Shown one piece after another: positions 19,739 through 28,203 of a stretch of DNA of 64,000 nucleotides. A program made the translations under genes and the position numbers. How positions within the stretch are numbered: the stretch's first letter is position 1; every line of letters begins with the position of its first letter. This DNA is from Bacteroidales bacterium. Lineage in GTDB: Bacteria > Bacteroidota > Bacteroidia > Bacteroidales > Muribaculaceae. The stretch spans positions 51,352-115,351 of the forward strand of contig JAAVFQ010000009.1 in assembly GCA_014800685.1 (NCBI GenBank), in the 5' to 3' direction. A model generated the notes under the pieces. The model did no database searches. It had not been told where the DNA came from and worked only from the letters and a program-made list of their open reading frames with translations.

Positions 19739-19840
19739 TTTTTGACCATCTATCAGCTTTTTTTGACACTATATTCTGTTAACAAATATTTAATCAAGGT
19801 CGTAAACGTTAATCTTTCTTAAATTCAGAAATTTTTTATG

Positions 19841-19880
19841 TGTTATATAACATAGTTTTTAAAAACATGTATTATCTTTG
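19841..19880 (+). promoter_or_regulatory. Promoter with palindromic operator-like site ahead of a small transcript
   Basis: TATCTTTG at 19873-19880 is a consensus -7 box. No TTTG is found at the -33 position; instead a perfect 12-base palindrome, TGTTATATAACA, covers 19841-19852. A regulator bound there could replace or block the -33 contact. This last point is inference. Confidence 0.5.
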
Positions 19881-19885
19881 CACCT

Positions 19886-19957
19886 GAGTTTTTCATGGTA
19901 TTAGATTTTAAGGTTAACACAGAGATTGGTTGTCGTGATGACAATCAATTTTTTTAT
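19886..19957 (+). ncRNA. Candidate short RNA or attenuated leader upstream of hpt
   Basis: A -7 box ends at 19880, and a terminator-type hairpin lies at 19925-19950 (ATTGGTTGTC against GACAATCAAT, one G-T pair, loop GTGAT), followed by seven T. This predicts a transcript of about 70 nt. It contains a short frame starting at ATG 19895 (MVLDFKVNTEIGCRDDN) that runs into the hairpin, so it could be a leader peptide. The core GGTATTAGATTTTAAGGTTAAC looks to me like an element that recurs in Bacteroidales genomes, but I could not check this. Confidence 0.5.
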
Positions 19958-19990
19958 ACCCCTATCACATCTCCCAAAACTTTTTACAAA

Positions 19991-20025
19991 AATCCCGGAA
20001 GGCTTGCCGCTTCCGGGATTTTTTA
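19991..20025 (+). terminator. Second hairpin terminator upstream of hpt
   Basis: AATCCCGGAA at 19991-20000 pairs perfectly with TTCCGGGATT at 20011-20020, followed by TTTT. It backs up the hairpin at 19925 and insulates hpt from upstream transcription. Its 3' half overlaps the hpt promoter. Confidence 0.8.
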
Positions 20026-20034
20026 TTACCTTTG
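20003..20034 (+). promoter_or_regulatory. hpt-adk-sufE promoter overlapping a terminator
   Basis: CTTG at 20003-20006, 20 bases, then TACCTTTG at 20027-20034. The -33 box lies in the loop of the terminator hairpin. The predicted leader before the hpt ATG at 20055 is only about 15 nt. Confidence 0.6.
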
Positions 20035-20054
20035 CTCCATATTTGCTACCCTCT

Positions 20055-20603
20055 ATGGAAAAAGAACTCAAAGTCAACGGCCTGACATTTGTGCCGTATA
20101 TTACCGAAGACGAAATCTCGCGGCAGGTGAAGCGCGTAGCCGGCGAGCTCCGTGACTCCCTCACCGACCCGGACCCTATTCTGCTCTGCGTGCTCAACGG
20201 AGCTTTCATGTTTGCTGCCGACCTTGTGCGCGAGCTCGGTCTTAACGATGCTAAAATCAACTTCGTGAGATACTCCTCATATTCCGGCACCTCCTCCACC
20301 GGCAATGTCAAGGAAATCATCGGACTCACTGAAGACATCAAAGACCGCGATGTGGTCATCATCGAAGACATCGTCGACACCGGCCTCACCGCGCAGCACA
20401 TGATAGAAGACCTTACGAAGAAAGGGCCCAAATCCATCCGTTTCGCAACTCTTCTCCACAAGCCTGAAAGCTCCAAGACAGGATTCGTGCCTGACCATAT
20501 AGCCTTCTCCATCCCTCCGAAATTCATCATCGGATATGGACTCGATCTTGACGGAAAGGTGAGAAACCTGAAGGATATATACGTAATTAAAGAGGAAGAC
20601 TGA
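20055..20603 (+). CDS. hpt: Hypoxanthine phosphoribosyltransferase
   Basis: This purine-salvage enzyme joins hypoxanthine or guanine to PRPP. The PRPP-binding loop VVIIEDIVDTGLT lies at about residues 98-110, with the two acidic residues E-D of the motif. The GAFMFAADLVR helix and the C-terminal base-contact region (PDHIAFSIPPKFIIGYGLDLDG) are as expected. I start at ATG 20055, giving 182 residues. The longer open frame from 19926 would span the terminator hairpin at 19991-20020 and is not credible. adk follows 16 bases downstream, so both are purine-nucleotide functions in one operon. Confidence 0.95.
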   Translation: MEKELKVNGLTFVPYITEDEISRQVKRVAGELRDSLTDPDPILLCVLNGAFMFAADLVRELGLNDAKINFVRYSSYSGTSSTGNVKEIIGLTEDIKDRDVVIIEDIVDTGLTAQHMIEDLTKKGPKSIRFATLLHKPESSKTGFVPDHIAFSIPPKFIIGYGLDLDGKVRNLKDIYVIKEED

Positions 20604-20619
20604 TTTTAAAAATTCTCCC

Positions 20620-21219
20620 ATGCTTAACCTTGTCCTATTCGGCGCACCGGGAAGCGGCAAAGGCACCCAAAGCGCCAAGCTTATTGACGAATATGGCCTC
20701 TATCACATCTCCACAGGCGAAGTGCTCCGCGACCACATAGCCCGCGGCACTGACCTCGGCAAGATAGCAGACCAATACATCTCTAAAGGCCAGCTTATCC
20801 CCGACGACCTTATGATAGACATCCTCGACGACGTGCTCGAAAAGAATGCCGCCGGAAAGAAGGGTGTGGTCTTCGACGGTTTCCCAAGAACTATACCCCA
20901 GGCAAAGGCCCTAAAGGAACTCTTACAGCGCAGAGGAACTGACCTCCACGCCGTAGTCGGACTTGAAGTGCCCGAAGAGGAGCTCATCGACCGTATGCTC
21001 AAACGCGGACAGCAGACCGGACGTGCCGATGACAATGAAGACACCATAAAGAAAAGACTCGAAGTCTATCACAATCAGACCGAGCCTCTAAGGGATTTCT
21101 ACACCGTAGAAAACAAATATCTCGGTATTAACGGCACCGGAGTGGTCGATGAAATTTTTGACAACATCGCCCAAGGCATCAAAGAGCGTACAGGCGAGGA
21201 TCGTCGCACGAAGCGCTGA
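20620..21219 (+). CDS. adk: Adenylate kinase
   Basis: Adenylate kinase catalyses AMP + ATP to 2 ADP in the cytosol. The P-loop GAPGSGKGTQ is at residues 8-17. The AMP-binding DGFPRT box sits near residue 87. The lid around RMLKRGQQTGRADDNEDTI is the short type without zinc cysteines. At 199 residues it is slightly long because of a charged tail (KERTGEDRRTKR). It is the second gene of the hpt-adk-sufE unit. In many relatives obgE follows adk; here a SufE gene does. Confidence 0.97.
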   Translation: MLNLVLFGAPGSGKGTQSAKLIDEYGLYHISTGEVLRDHIARGTDLGKIADQYISKGQLIPDDLMIDILDDVLEKNAAGKKGVVFDGFPRTIPQAKALKELLQRRGTDLHAVVGLEVPEEELIDRMLKRGQQTGRADDNEDTIKKRLEVYHNQTEPLRDFYTVENKYLGINGTGVVDEIFDNIAQGIKERTGEDRRTKR

Positions 21220-21251
21220 CTCCACTCCCCTTTTTCCTTACTTCACTAATT

Positions 21252-21695
21252 ATGACTATCAACGAAACTCAAGACGAAATAATCGAGGAATTCGAGGGCC
21301 TTACCGACTGGATGGATAGATATGCATATATCATCGAACTCGGCAACTCACTACCCGAACTCCCCGAAAATCTCAAAACGCCCGAAAACCTTATCGAAGG
21401 CTGCCAGAGCCGCGTCTGGATTGCTTCCGACCTCGACAAAGACGGCAACATTGATTTTCAGGCTGACTCAGACGCCCTTATAGTCAAAGGCATAGTGGCT
21501 CTTCTGCTCAGAGTGCTCTCCGGGCACTCCCCTGAAGAGATTCTTGACGCCGACCTCTATTTTATCGACCGCATAGGCCTCAAGGAACATCTCTCTCCCA
21601 CACGCTCCAACGGGCTCGTCTCAATGGTGAGACAGATGCGCAACTATGCCACCGCTTATAAGCTCCTCAAGGACTCCGGCAACGCGCCGAAATAG
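21252..21695 (+). CDS. sufE: SufE-family cysteine-desulfurase activator
   Basis: SufE accepts sulfur from the cysteine desulfurase SufS and passes it to Fe-S cluster assembly. The 147-residue protein shows the family's conserved IEEFEGLTDWMDRYAYIIELG start. The sulfur-acceptor Cys lies in the LIEGCQSRVW motif at about residue 54. GLKEHLSPTRSNGL is the typical C-terminal block. It follows adk by 32 bases on the same strand. No other suf gene is in the window. Confidence 0.95.
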   Translation: MTINETQDEIIEEFEGLTDWMDRYAYIIELGNSLPELPENLKTPENLIEGCQSRVWIASDLDKDGNIDFQADSDALIVKGIVALLLRVLSGHSPEEILDADLYFIDRIGLKEHLSPTRSNGLVSMVRQMRNYATAYKLLKDSGNAPK

Positions 21696-21843
21696 AGCCT
21701 CTAAGGGAATAAACCCTTACAGTTTCTGAGATTGAAGTGAGAAATTATCGCCGAAACAACTCTGATGCTATTAGCACATCAACTTTTCTCACTTACTCAC
21801 AGAATTATTTAAAAACAACATAACACTTAAATTAATCTAACTT

Positions 21844-23367
21844 ATGTTTGCCAACCAACCTAAGGGACTCATCCCCGCGGCCTTGAGCAATATGGGCGAG
21901 AGATTCGGCTACTACATCATGAACGCCGTGCTCGTGCTCTTCCTCTGCTCCAAGTTTGGCCTCTCGGAGGAGACCAGCGCCCTGGTCTACTCATTCTTCT
22001 ACGCAGGCATTTACATCCTCGGACTCGTCGGCGGTGTAATTGCCGATAAAACACAGAACTACAAAGGCACTATCGCCACCGGCCTTGTCATCATGACCCT
22101 CGGATACGTAGTTCTCTCCATCCCCATCTTCCACACCTCCGAGAACCACACTTGGCTCCTCGTGCTCACCTGCGCAGCCCTTTTCCTCATCGCATTCGGA
22201 AACGGCCTCTTCAAGGGCAACCTGCAGGCCATCGTGGGTCAGCTCTATGACAATCCCCGTTATGCCGCTCAACGCGACTCCGGATTCCAGATTTTCTATG
22301 TCTTCATCAATGTCGGTGGCGTCATCGCGCCCTTCGTAGCCCCCATGCTCCGCTCTTGGTGGCTCGGACAGAATGGTCTCGCCTACAACGCCGACCTCCC
22401 GGCCCTCTGCCATCAGTATCTCTCTGTGACAGACAATATGGACACGCAGAACATGAACAACCTCTATGCCCTCATCTCTCAGGTAGGCGGCGACACCGCT
22501 CAGAACGTAGAGCATTTCTGCACCAAATATCTCGAAGTCTTCAACACCGGTATCCACTACAGCTTCATCGCCTCCGTGGCTGCAATGCTTATTTCTCTCT
22601 GCATCTTCCTCTTCACCAAGAAAGGACTCCCCTCTCCCGCCAAGAAAGAGGCTGCTCATAGCGTGAAATACACTCCCGAAGAGAAGCGCCAGATGGCTGC
22701 TGAAATCCGCCAGCGCATGACTGCCCTCTTCGCAGTGCTCGGCATCGCTATCTTCTTCTGGTTCTCATTCCACCAGAATGGCACCTCTCTTTCTCTCTTC
22801 GCCCGCGACTTCGTGCGCACTGACTCCGTATCTCCCGAAATCTGGCAGGCTCTCAATCCCTTCTATGTCATCATTCTCACCCCCGTGGTAATGGCCATCT
22901 TCAGCTCTCTTTCCCGCAAGGGCAAAGAGATCTCCACTCCCCGAAAGATTGCTATCGGTATGGGACTCGCCGGACTCGCTTACCTCTTCCTCATGATTTT
23001 CTCATGGGTGAAGGGCTATCCCTCCGCCGACGCCTTCAAGGCACTCCCCTCGGCAGAAGCGCTCTCTCTCAAGACCGGTCCCTGGGTACTCTTCGTGCTC
23101 TACTTCTTCCTGACCGTAGCCGAGCTCTTCATCTCACCCCTGGGTCTTTCCTTCGTGTCTAAAGTAGCGCCCAAGCATCTTCAGGGTCTCTGTCAGGGTC
23201 TCTGGCTCGGAGCAACCGCAGTCGGCAACCTCCTGCTCTGGATCGGCCCACTCATCTACAACGCATGCCCCATCTGGGTGGCATGGACGGTATTCTTCAG
23301 CGTCTGCCTCATCTCTATGGGTGTCATGCTCGGAATGCTCAAATGGCTTGAAAGAGTCACTCAATAA
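21844..23367 (+). CDS. POT/PTR-family peptide:proton symporter
   Basis: This 507-residue inner-membrane transporter belongs to the proton-dependent oligopeptide transporter family of the major facilitator superfamily. The N-terminus NMGERFGYYIMNAVLVLF carries the ERFxYY part of the ExxERFxYY signature; the first Glu of the full motif is not present, which is common in Bacteroidota members. About 14 hydrophobic helices can be followed, with a charged loop after SPAKKEAAHSVKYTPEE near the middle. It is monocistronic, with a terminator at 23401. The leader at 21725-21805 holds inverted GTGAG/CTCAC repeats related to the intergenic repeat family. Confidence 0.9.
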   Translation: MFANQPKGLIPAALSNMGERFGYYIMNAVLVLFLCSKFGLSEETSALVYSFFYAGIYILGLVGGVIADKTQNYKGTIATGLVIMTLGYVVLSIPIFHTSENHTWLLVLTCAALFLIAFGNGLFKGNLQAIVGQLYDNPRYAAQRDSGFQIFYVFINVGGVIAPFVAPMLRSWWLGQNGLAYNADLPALCHQYLSVTDNMDTQNMNNLYALISQVGGDTAQNVEHFCTKYLEVFNTGIHYSFIASVAAMLISLCIFLFTKKGLPSPAKKEAAHSVKYTPEEKRQMAAEIRQRMTALFAVLGIAIFFWFSFHQNGTSLSLFARDFVRTDSVSPEIWQALNPFYVIILTPVVMAIFSSLSRKGKEISTPRKIAIGMGLAGLAYLFLMIFSWVKGYPSADAFKALPSAEALSLKTGPWVLFVLYFFLTVAELFISPLGLSFVSKVAPKHLQGLCQGLWLGATAVGNLLLWIGPLIYNACPIWVAWTVFFSVCLISMGVMLGMLKWLERVTQ

Positions 23368-23400
23368 GCCCTGAAAAGCGATAATTACTCCCGATAATCG

Positions 23401-23438
23401 AGGGGGTGTGTCAGAATTTTTCATTTTGACACACCCCC
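23401..23438. terminator. Hairpin terminator after the peptide transporter
   Basis: Bases 23401-23417 pair with 23422-23438 (17 bp with one G-T pair) around loop TTTC. The inner GTCAGAAT/ATTTTGAC matches the hairpin at 9432, with different outer arms. It directly abuts repeat copy B. Confidence 0.75.
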
Positions 23439-23626
23439 TTAGAGTATGTTTACATTTAAATGATTTCAGCACAAAGAGAGATTTTGGAGCAATTTTTCAA
23501 AGTTAAAGAGGGAGCGATGCGGGCATCGTGACCGATGAAATCTTTGGGAAAGACCCCAAAATATCCTTTGTGATGAATTCAAGAAATTATCAATATATTA
23601 ATTCGGTTTGAAAGTAAACACACTCG
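23439..23626 (+). repeat. Paired intergenic repeat, copy B
   Basis: Second copy of the element at 13122-13322, in the same orientation and about 190 bases long. The core from GCACAAAGAGAG through GGGAGCGATGCGGGCATCG to CCTTTGTGATGAA is nearly identical. Ends are TTTACATTTAAA on the left and the related TTTGAAAGTAAAC on the right. It starts within a base or two of the end of the terminator hairpin. No coding frame was seen. The rest of the gap (23627-23746) shows nothing I recognise. Confidence 0.75.
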
Positions 23627-23746
23627 TAGGTTTGAAAGAAAGGACAGATGCGGGACGCCGAACAACCCGGCAACCCTCCTTATTAGACAGACCGACTCTA
23701 TTTCCCCGGAAGCGAATTTGCAGAAAAGGGTCTTAACGGATTTAAA

Positions 23747-23778
23747 TTTGCAAGAATCCGGATTTTTTTGTAATTTTG
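23747..23778 (+). promoter_or_regulatory. tyrS promoter
   Basis: TTTG at 23747-23750, 20 bases, then TAATTTTG at 23771-23778: a perfect consensus promoter. It gives a leader of about 100 nt before tyrS, in which no T-box-like structure was recognised. Confidence 0.8.
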
Positions 23779-23888
23779 CAATTTAGAAGCGGCTGAAATG
23801 AAATGTTTAACTACTTTCACCAAGACCACATCACACACTCTCCCGAGAGGTCGCTGATTTTTAGAACCAAAACCTTTAAGCACAGATT

Positions 23889-25184
23889 ATGAACTTTATA
23901 GAGGAACTCACATGGCGCGGTATGCTCCACACCGCCATGCCCGGCACTGAAGAACAACTCGCCAAGGAGATGACCACCGCATATCTCGGAATTGACCCTA
24001 CGGCAGACTCACTCCACATAGGACACCTTTGCGGCGTCATGATGCTTCGCCATTTCCAGAGATGCGGACACAAGCCTCTCGCACTTATCGGTGGAGCCAC
24101 CGGCATGATTGGAGACCCCTCGGGAAAATCCGCTGAAAGAAATCTCCTTGACGAAACAACTCTCCGCCATAATCAGGAGGCTATAAAAAAGCAGCTCTCA
24201 AAGTTTCTTGACTTCGAGAGCGACGCTCCCAATAAGGCCGAGCTCGTCAACAACTACGACTGGACCAAAGACATCACTTTCCTCGACTTCGCGCGCGAAA
24301 TAGGAAAGCATATCACCGTCAACTATATGATGGCTAAAGACTCAGTGCAGAAACGCCTCAACGGCGAGGCCCGCGATGGTCTCTCTTTCACTGAGTTTAC
24401 TTATCAGCTGCTTCAGGGTTTTGACTTCCTGCACCTCTATCAGGAGAAAAACTGCAAACTCCAGCTCGGAGGCTCCGACCAGTGGGGCAATATCACCACC
24501 GGCGGCGAACTCATACGCCGTAAGCTCGGCGGAGAGGTCTTCGCCATCACCTGCCCGCTGATCACTAAGGCTGATGGCGGAAAATTCGGTAAGACGGAAA
24601 GTGGCAACGTCTGGCTCGATCCCGAACGCACTTCTCCCTATAAGTTCTATCAGTTCTGGCTCAACGTCTCCGACTCCGATGCTGAAAAATATCTCAAGAT
24701 TTTTACCTTCCTCACCAAGGAGGAGATAGAGGCGCTGGTGGCCGAACATGCCGAAAATCCCGGCGCTCGCCCCATGCAGAAGAGACTCGCAAAGGAGCTG
24801 ACCGTCATGGTTCACTCCGAGGCTGACTATGAGGCGGCTCTGCGCGCTTCGCAGATTCTCTTTAGCAATCAGGCCCGCGAAGCTCTCCTCACCCTTGATG
24901 AGAAGACTCTGCTCGACGTCTTCGAAGGCGTCCCCACTTTTGAGATAGACAAAGCTACCCTCGAAGCCGGCATCCCTCTGCTCGATTTCCTCGCCACCCA
25001 CACCAAAGTGCTTCCCTCTAAGGGCGAGGCCCGCAAGATGACTCAGGCCGGTGCCATCAGCATCAATAAGGAGAAAGTGCAGAACCCCAATGCTGTCATT
25101 GACGCCTCTTATCTGCTCAATGGCAAATACATCCTCGCACAGAAAGGCAAGAAAAACTATTTCCTCATCAAGACTGCTGACTGA
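23889..25184 (+). CDS. tyrS: Tyrosyl-tRNA synthetase
   Basis: This class I synthetase charges tRNA-Tyr. The Rossmann domain carries the HIGH-type signature HIGHLCG at about residues 42-48 and the KMSKS equivalent KFGKTESG near residue 233. A tyrosine-binding GGSDQWGN block lies between. A C-terminal S4-like RNA-binding domain (about 365-431, [19 protein letters not shown]) follows. The 431-residue length is usual. A lipoprotein gene follows 20 bases downstream in the same direction. Confidence 0.97.
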   Translation: MNFIEELTWRGMLHTAMPGTEEQLAKEMTTAYLGIDPTADSLHIGHLCGVMMLRHFQRCGHKPLALIGGATGMIGDPSGKSAERNLLDETTLRHNQEAIKKQLSKFLDFESDAPNKAELVNNYDWTKDITFLDFAREIGKHITVNYMMAKDSVQKRLNGEARDGLSFTEFTYQLLQGFDFLHLYQEKNCKLQLGGSDQWGNITTGGELIRRKLGGEVFAITCPLITKADGGKFGKTESGNVWLDPERTSPYKFYQFWLNVSDSDAEKYLKIFTFLTKEEIEALVAEHAENPGARPMQKRLAKELTVMVHSEADYEAALRASQILFSNQAREALLTLDEKTLLDVFEGVPTFEIDKATLEAGIPLLDFLATHTKVLPSKGEARKMTQAGAISINKEKVQNPNAVIDASYLLNGKYILAQKGKKNYFLIKTAD

Positions 25185-25204
25185 GCATCCTTAGAAAACA
25201 GACT

Positions 25205-25897
25205 ATGAAGATAACTAAATGGATAGCTGCCATCTGCGCTACTTTTGTCCTCTGCGCCTGCAGCGACCTCAATGACTTCCCAGAAGACTCCATACAGCTC
25301 TATCAGCAATATGAAGTCTACATTCAGGACAATTCCAAAGCCGGTTTTGCCAATTTCTACGTAGGCGGCCCCGAAGGACAACGTTTCCGCCTCACCGGCG
25401 ACGCCAAGGTTACCGTCAATGACGTCAAGCTCCTTTATGCGCCCTCGGTCACGGAGACCTCTCCGGAATTTAACTATTCCACATACATTGACCTCGGAGA
25501 CCGTAGCGCTACATTCCGACTATTCCGCAGCAAAAACCGTACGCTCACTAATAGCGTTGACATCTCTGACATCCCATATATCACTATGGGCACCAATGCC
25601 ACTACACTCTCCGCCTCTGAAAACATCCCCTACACCGCAAGCGCAATACTCCAGCCTCAGGATCAGGTGGAAGTATCGCTCGCCCCGGCCATCGGAGGAA
25701 CGAATGTCAGAATTTACAAGGCCGTAGTCAGCCCTATTTCCAATAGTTTCAGACTCCACGACGTCCCTGCCGGACGCTACTTTATCCGACTCGACGTAGT
25801 AAGACAATATCCCACTACTGAAAACGACGGAAGTGCTTCAGGCACCATAAGAGTTATACGAAGAAAAATGACAGGCGAAATTACCGTCACCGAATAA
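25205..25897 (+). CDS. Hypothetical lipoprotein
   Basis: The first 19 residues form a lipoprotein signal with a short hydrophobic core and the lipobox LCAC, so Cys19 is the lipid anchor. The mature 211 residues are rich in Thr, Ser and beta-type patterns without a motif I recognise. The stretch LHDVPAGRYFIRLDVV near residue 180 looks like a beta-sandwich segment. It probably sits on the outer membrane. Placement 20 bases after tyrS suggests read-through from the tyrS promoter. A terminator lies at 25925. Confidence 0.75.
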   Translation: MKITKWIAAICATFVLCACSDLNDFPEDSIQLYQQYEVYIQDNSKAGFANFYVGGPEGQRFRLTGDAKVTVNDVKLLYAPSVTETSPEFNYSTYIDLGDRSATFRLFRSKNRTLTNSVDISDIPYITMGTNATTLSASENIPYTASAILQPQDQVEVSLAPAIGGTNVRIYKAVVSPISNSFRLHDVPAGRYFIRLDVVRQYPTTENDGSASGTIRVIRRKMTGEITVTE

Positions 25898-25924
25898 CGC
25901 TTTAAAGATTTTTAACAGCTAAAG

Positions 25925-25969
25925 ATTTGCACAGAGAGCACTCAATGAGTTATCTTTGTGCAAATTTTA
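25925..25969 (+). terminator. Terminator that also contains a promoter
   Basis: ATTTGCACA at 25925-25933 pairs exactly with TGTGCAAAT at 25957-25965, followed by TTTTATTT. The same bases hold a consensus promoter: TTTG at 25926-25929, 21 bases, TATCTTTG at 25951-25958. It would end the lipoprotein transcript and start that of the Sel1-repeat gene at 26038. Confidence 0.65.
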
Positions 25970-26037
25970 TTTAGAGTGTGTCTTAATCAAGATTTTTTAT
26001 ATCAGCATCCATTATCCATACTTATTTTTTTCACATC

Positions 26038-27060
26038 ATGAGACTTTCCCGGATACTTCGATACTCATCACTTTCGATACTACTGGCAGCCACCTGCATC
26101 AGCGCCTCAGCGCAGGGCATTAACAAAAGGCCGCAGTCGAAGGTCACTATCAAGCAGACAGCCACCACAGCATCGCGTAGCAAAGAGACTAAGTGGACAG
26201 ACACCAAGGCACTGAAAAAGGCCAAAAAGAAATCTACAACCACAGCAGCCACTCAGCCTGCACAGCCCGCCCCCAAGCCTGCTGAGCCGGCAAAAAAGAT
26301 TGATTTTCACGCCAGCTACCGCATACCTACCCTTGACATAGACAAAGAAGCCGCCGGCCTCTCTGCCGACGAATGTTATGAAATGGGCGACCGCTACTTT
26401 TTCGGCACGGACGAAACTCCCAAGAACGAAACCCTCGCCGCTCAGTGGTATCAGAAAGCCGCCAATGAGGGCCACACTCTCGGTGAGCATGACCTCGCCT
26501 ACTGCTGTATTAACGGAATCGGCACCGAAAAGGACTTCGACAAGGCTTATCACTGGTATAACCTCTCTGCGTCAAAAGATAATTTCGACTCCCAGATGAT
26601 GGTGGGAGAAATGTACCTTAAAGGACTGGGCGTGAAATATAATCCTACCAAGGCCTCCGAATGGTATCGCAAAGCTGCAGTCCAGGGATATATGCCCGCA
26701 CAGGCCATGCTGGCATATTGCCTCTCTAACGGCGAGGGGGTGATTCAGGACTTTGAAGAGGCCAACAAATGGTATTTTGAAGCAGCGACTCAGGGTGACA
26801 TAGAGTCGGCCTACCAGCTTGGACTCTCATTCCTCAATGGCGAAGGGGTGGAAAAAGACTACTCCGAGGCCGCAAAATGGCTTGAACACGCAGCCGCTAA
26901 TGACCACCTCGAAGCTCAATACCTTTTCGCTGACCTCGTGCTTCGCGGACGTGGCGTGGAAGAGGATCAGGATAGATTTATTGAGCTGCTCAAAGACGCC
27001 GCACGCAAAGGTCATGAAAAATCTCAGAACAGACTTACGAGAATAGACGAGACATGGTGA
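26038..27060 (+). CDS. Secreted Sel1-like repeat protein
   Basis: Residues 1-26 form a signal peptide. A Lys/Thr/Ala/Pro-rich linker follows to about residue 95. The rest, about 115-330, is a run of about six Sel1-like repeats, each 36 residues with the pattern AxxWYxKAAxxG and GxGVxxD (for example ASEWYRKAAVQGY and NGEGVIQDFEEAN). Such repeats form helical scaffolds for protein-protein contacts, here in the periplasm. No catalytic domain is visible. It has its own promoter inside the preceding terminator. Partners cannot be told from the neighbours. Confidence 0.85.
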   Translation: MRLSRILRYSSLSILLAATCISASAQGINKRPQSKVTIKQTATTASRSKETKWTDTKALKKAKKKSTTTAATQPAQPAPKPAEPAKKIDFHASYRIPTLDIDKEAAGLSADECYEMGDRYFFGTDETPKNETLAAQWYQKAANEGHTLGEHDLAYCCINGIGTEKDFDKAYHWYNLSASKDNFDSQMMVGEMYLKGLGVKYNPTKASEWYRKAAVQGYMPAQAMLAYCLSNGEGVIQDFEEANKWYFEAATQGDIESAYQLGLSFLNGEGVEKDYSEAAKWLEHAAANDHLEAQYLFADLVLRGRGVEEDQDRFIELLKDAARKGHEKSQNRLTRIDETW

Positions 27061-27112
27061 GATAAGCCTCTCCCCCACTCTTGACACATACGTCAATCTT
27101 TCTGCAAAAATT

Positions 27113-27157
27113 AAAGTGAACCCCAAAAGTAAGACACTAAACTTATGGGGTTCACTT
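27113..27157. repeat. Inverted repeat resembling joined IS3-type ends
   Basis: AAGTGAACCCCA at 27114-27125 pairs with TGGGGTTCACTT at 27146-27157. The sequence TGAACCCCAAAAGTAAGACAC resembles the terminal repeats of IS3-group elements in Bacteroidota. It could be a relic with the interior lost, or simply a terminator for the Sel1 gene. The rest of the gap to 27366 holds a GC-rich island at 27272-27304 of unknown meaning. Confidence 0.4.
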
Positions 27158-27366
27158 CATTTTCTGCGAATTAAAACCTTAATTCCCTACACATCTGACT
27201 CTTAAAGCAAAAAAAGCCGATAGGGGCCCCCTTTTTCTTAATAAACGTAAAGTCAGACTTAAAAAAGTGTAAGCCACGGGAGGCTACAGCCGGGGTAGCG
27301 ACGACCATTTTTTTTGACAAAAAATATTTTTCCGCCTTAGAATTTTCATTATCCGGATTTTTTAAT

Positions 27367-27374
27367 TAAATTTG
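27367..27374 (+). promoter_or_regulatory. Probable -7 box of the lrp-like gene
   Basis: TAAATTTG fits TANNTTTG. No good TTTG is seen at the -33 distance. The predicted leader is about 70 nt. Confidence 0.45.
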
Positions 27375-27451
27375 CATCCGCGTAAGAAATTCAATTACGC
27401 ACCGGAAGTTGTACTTGAACTATTTACCGAACAAATCTAACAACCAAGAAT

Positions 27452-27934
27452 ATGAAAATGGAACGCATAGACAATCTCGACCGTCGCATTCTGAGTCTCA
27501 TCATGAACAACGCCCGCTATCCCTCTAAAGACATAGCGCTCGAGTGCGGCGTTTCTCGCGCTGCCATTCACATGCGTATTCAGCGCCTCATCGAGATGAA
27601 GGTTATCACCGGTAGCGGATATAACGTAGATGAAAGAATGCTCGGCTATAACACTTGCACCTACGTGGGAGTACGCCTCGAGAAAGGCTCTCTCTACCGC
27701 GATGCAGTCAAAGAGCTTGAAAAGATACCCGAAATCGTAGAATGCCACTACACTACCGGCCCTTACAGCATGCTCATCAAGGTCTTCGCTAAGGACAATC
27801 AGCATCTCATGCAGCTCCTTAACGACAAAATCCAGCATATCCCCGGCGTCACCGAGACCGAGACCCTCATCTCTCTCGAACAGAGCCTCGACCGTCAGAT
27901 AGCTGTCAAGCCTATCCCCGGCAAAAAGAAATAA
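27452..27934 (+). CDS. Lrp/AsnC-family transcriptional regulator
   Basis: This 160-residue protein has the two-domain layout of the feast/famine regulators. The N-terminal helix-turn-helix opens with DNLDRRILSLIMNNAR (residues 6-21), and SRAAIHMRIQRLIEMKVI forms the recognition region. The C-terminal ligand-binding RAM domain at about 70-145 contains CHYTTGPYSMLIKVFA, the usual sensing and oligomerisation strand. Such proteins bind amino acids or small effectors. It is monocistronic. Its targets cannot be read from the neighbours. Confidence 0.92.
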   Translation: MKMERIDNLDRRILSLIMNNARYPSKDIALECGVSRAAIHMRIQRLIEMKVITGSGYNVDERMLGYNTCTYVGVRLEKGSLYRDAVKELEKIPEIVECHYTTGPYSMLIKVFAKDNQHLMQLLNDKIQHIPGVTETETLISLEQSLDRQIAVKPIPGKKK

Positions 27935-28203
27935 TTCTGCCGACTCAGATAAAACTCATCTACTTTTCAGAAGGTGTGCCGGAATAGAAAGTTCCGGGAC
28001 GCCCTCTTAGAGTTTATAAAGGATTTATCCGGAAGCGCTATTTATCTTAGATAAATTTATCTTTGATAAAGAGTATGCTTTTTCTCAAAGAAGAAACACC
28101 GGCTCTCTTTCAGCAGAGCTGAGATCTTGCGAAAAAGGAAGTCACACAAAAGCCTACAGACTCATCAACCCACCGCCCCGGCCCATACATACAAGCACCA
28201 ATT

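Noticed and set aside
19926..20054. N-terminal extension of hpt
   Set aside because: It would be translated through a terminator hairpin and the promoter; the conserved protein starts at 20055.
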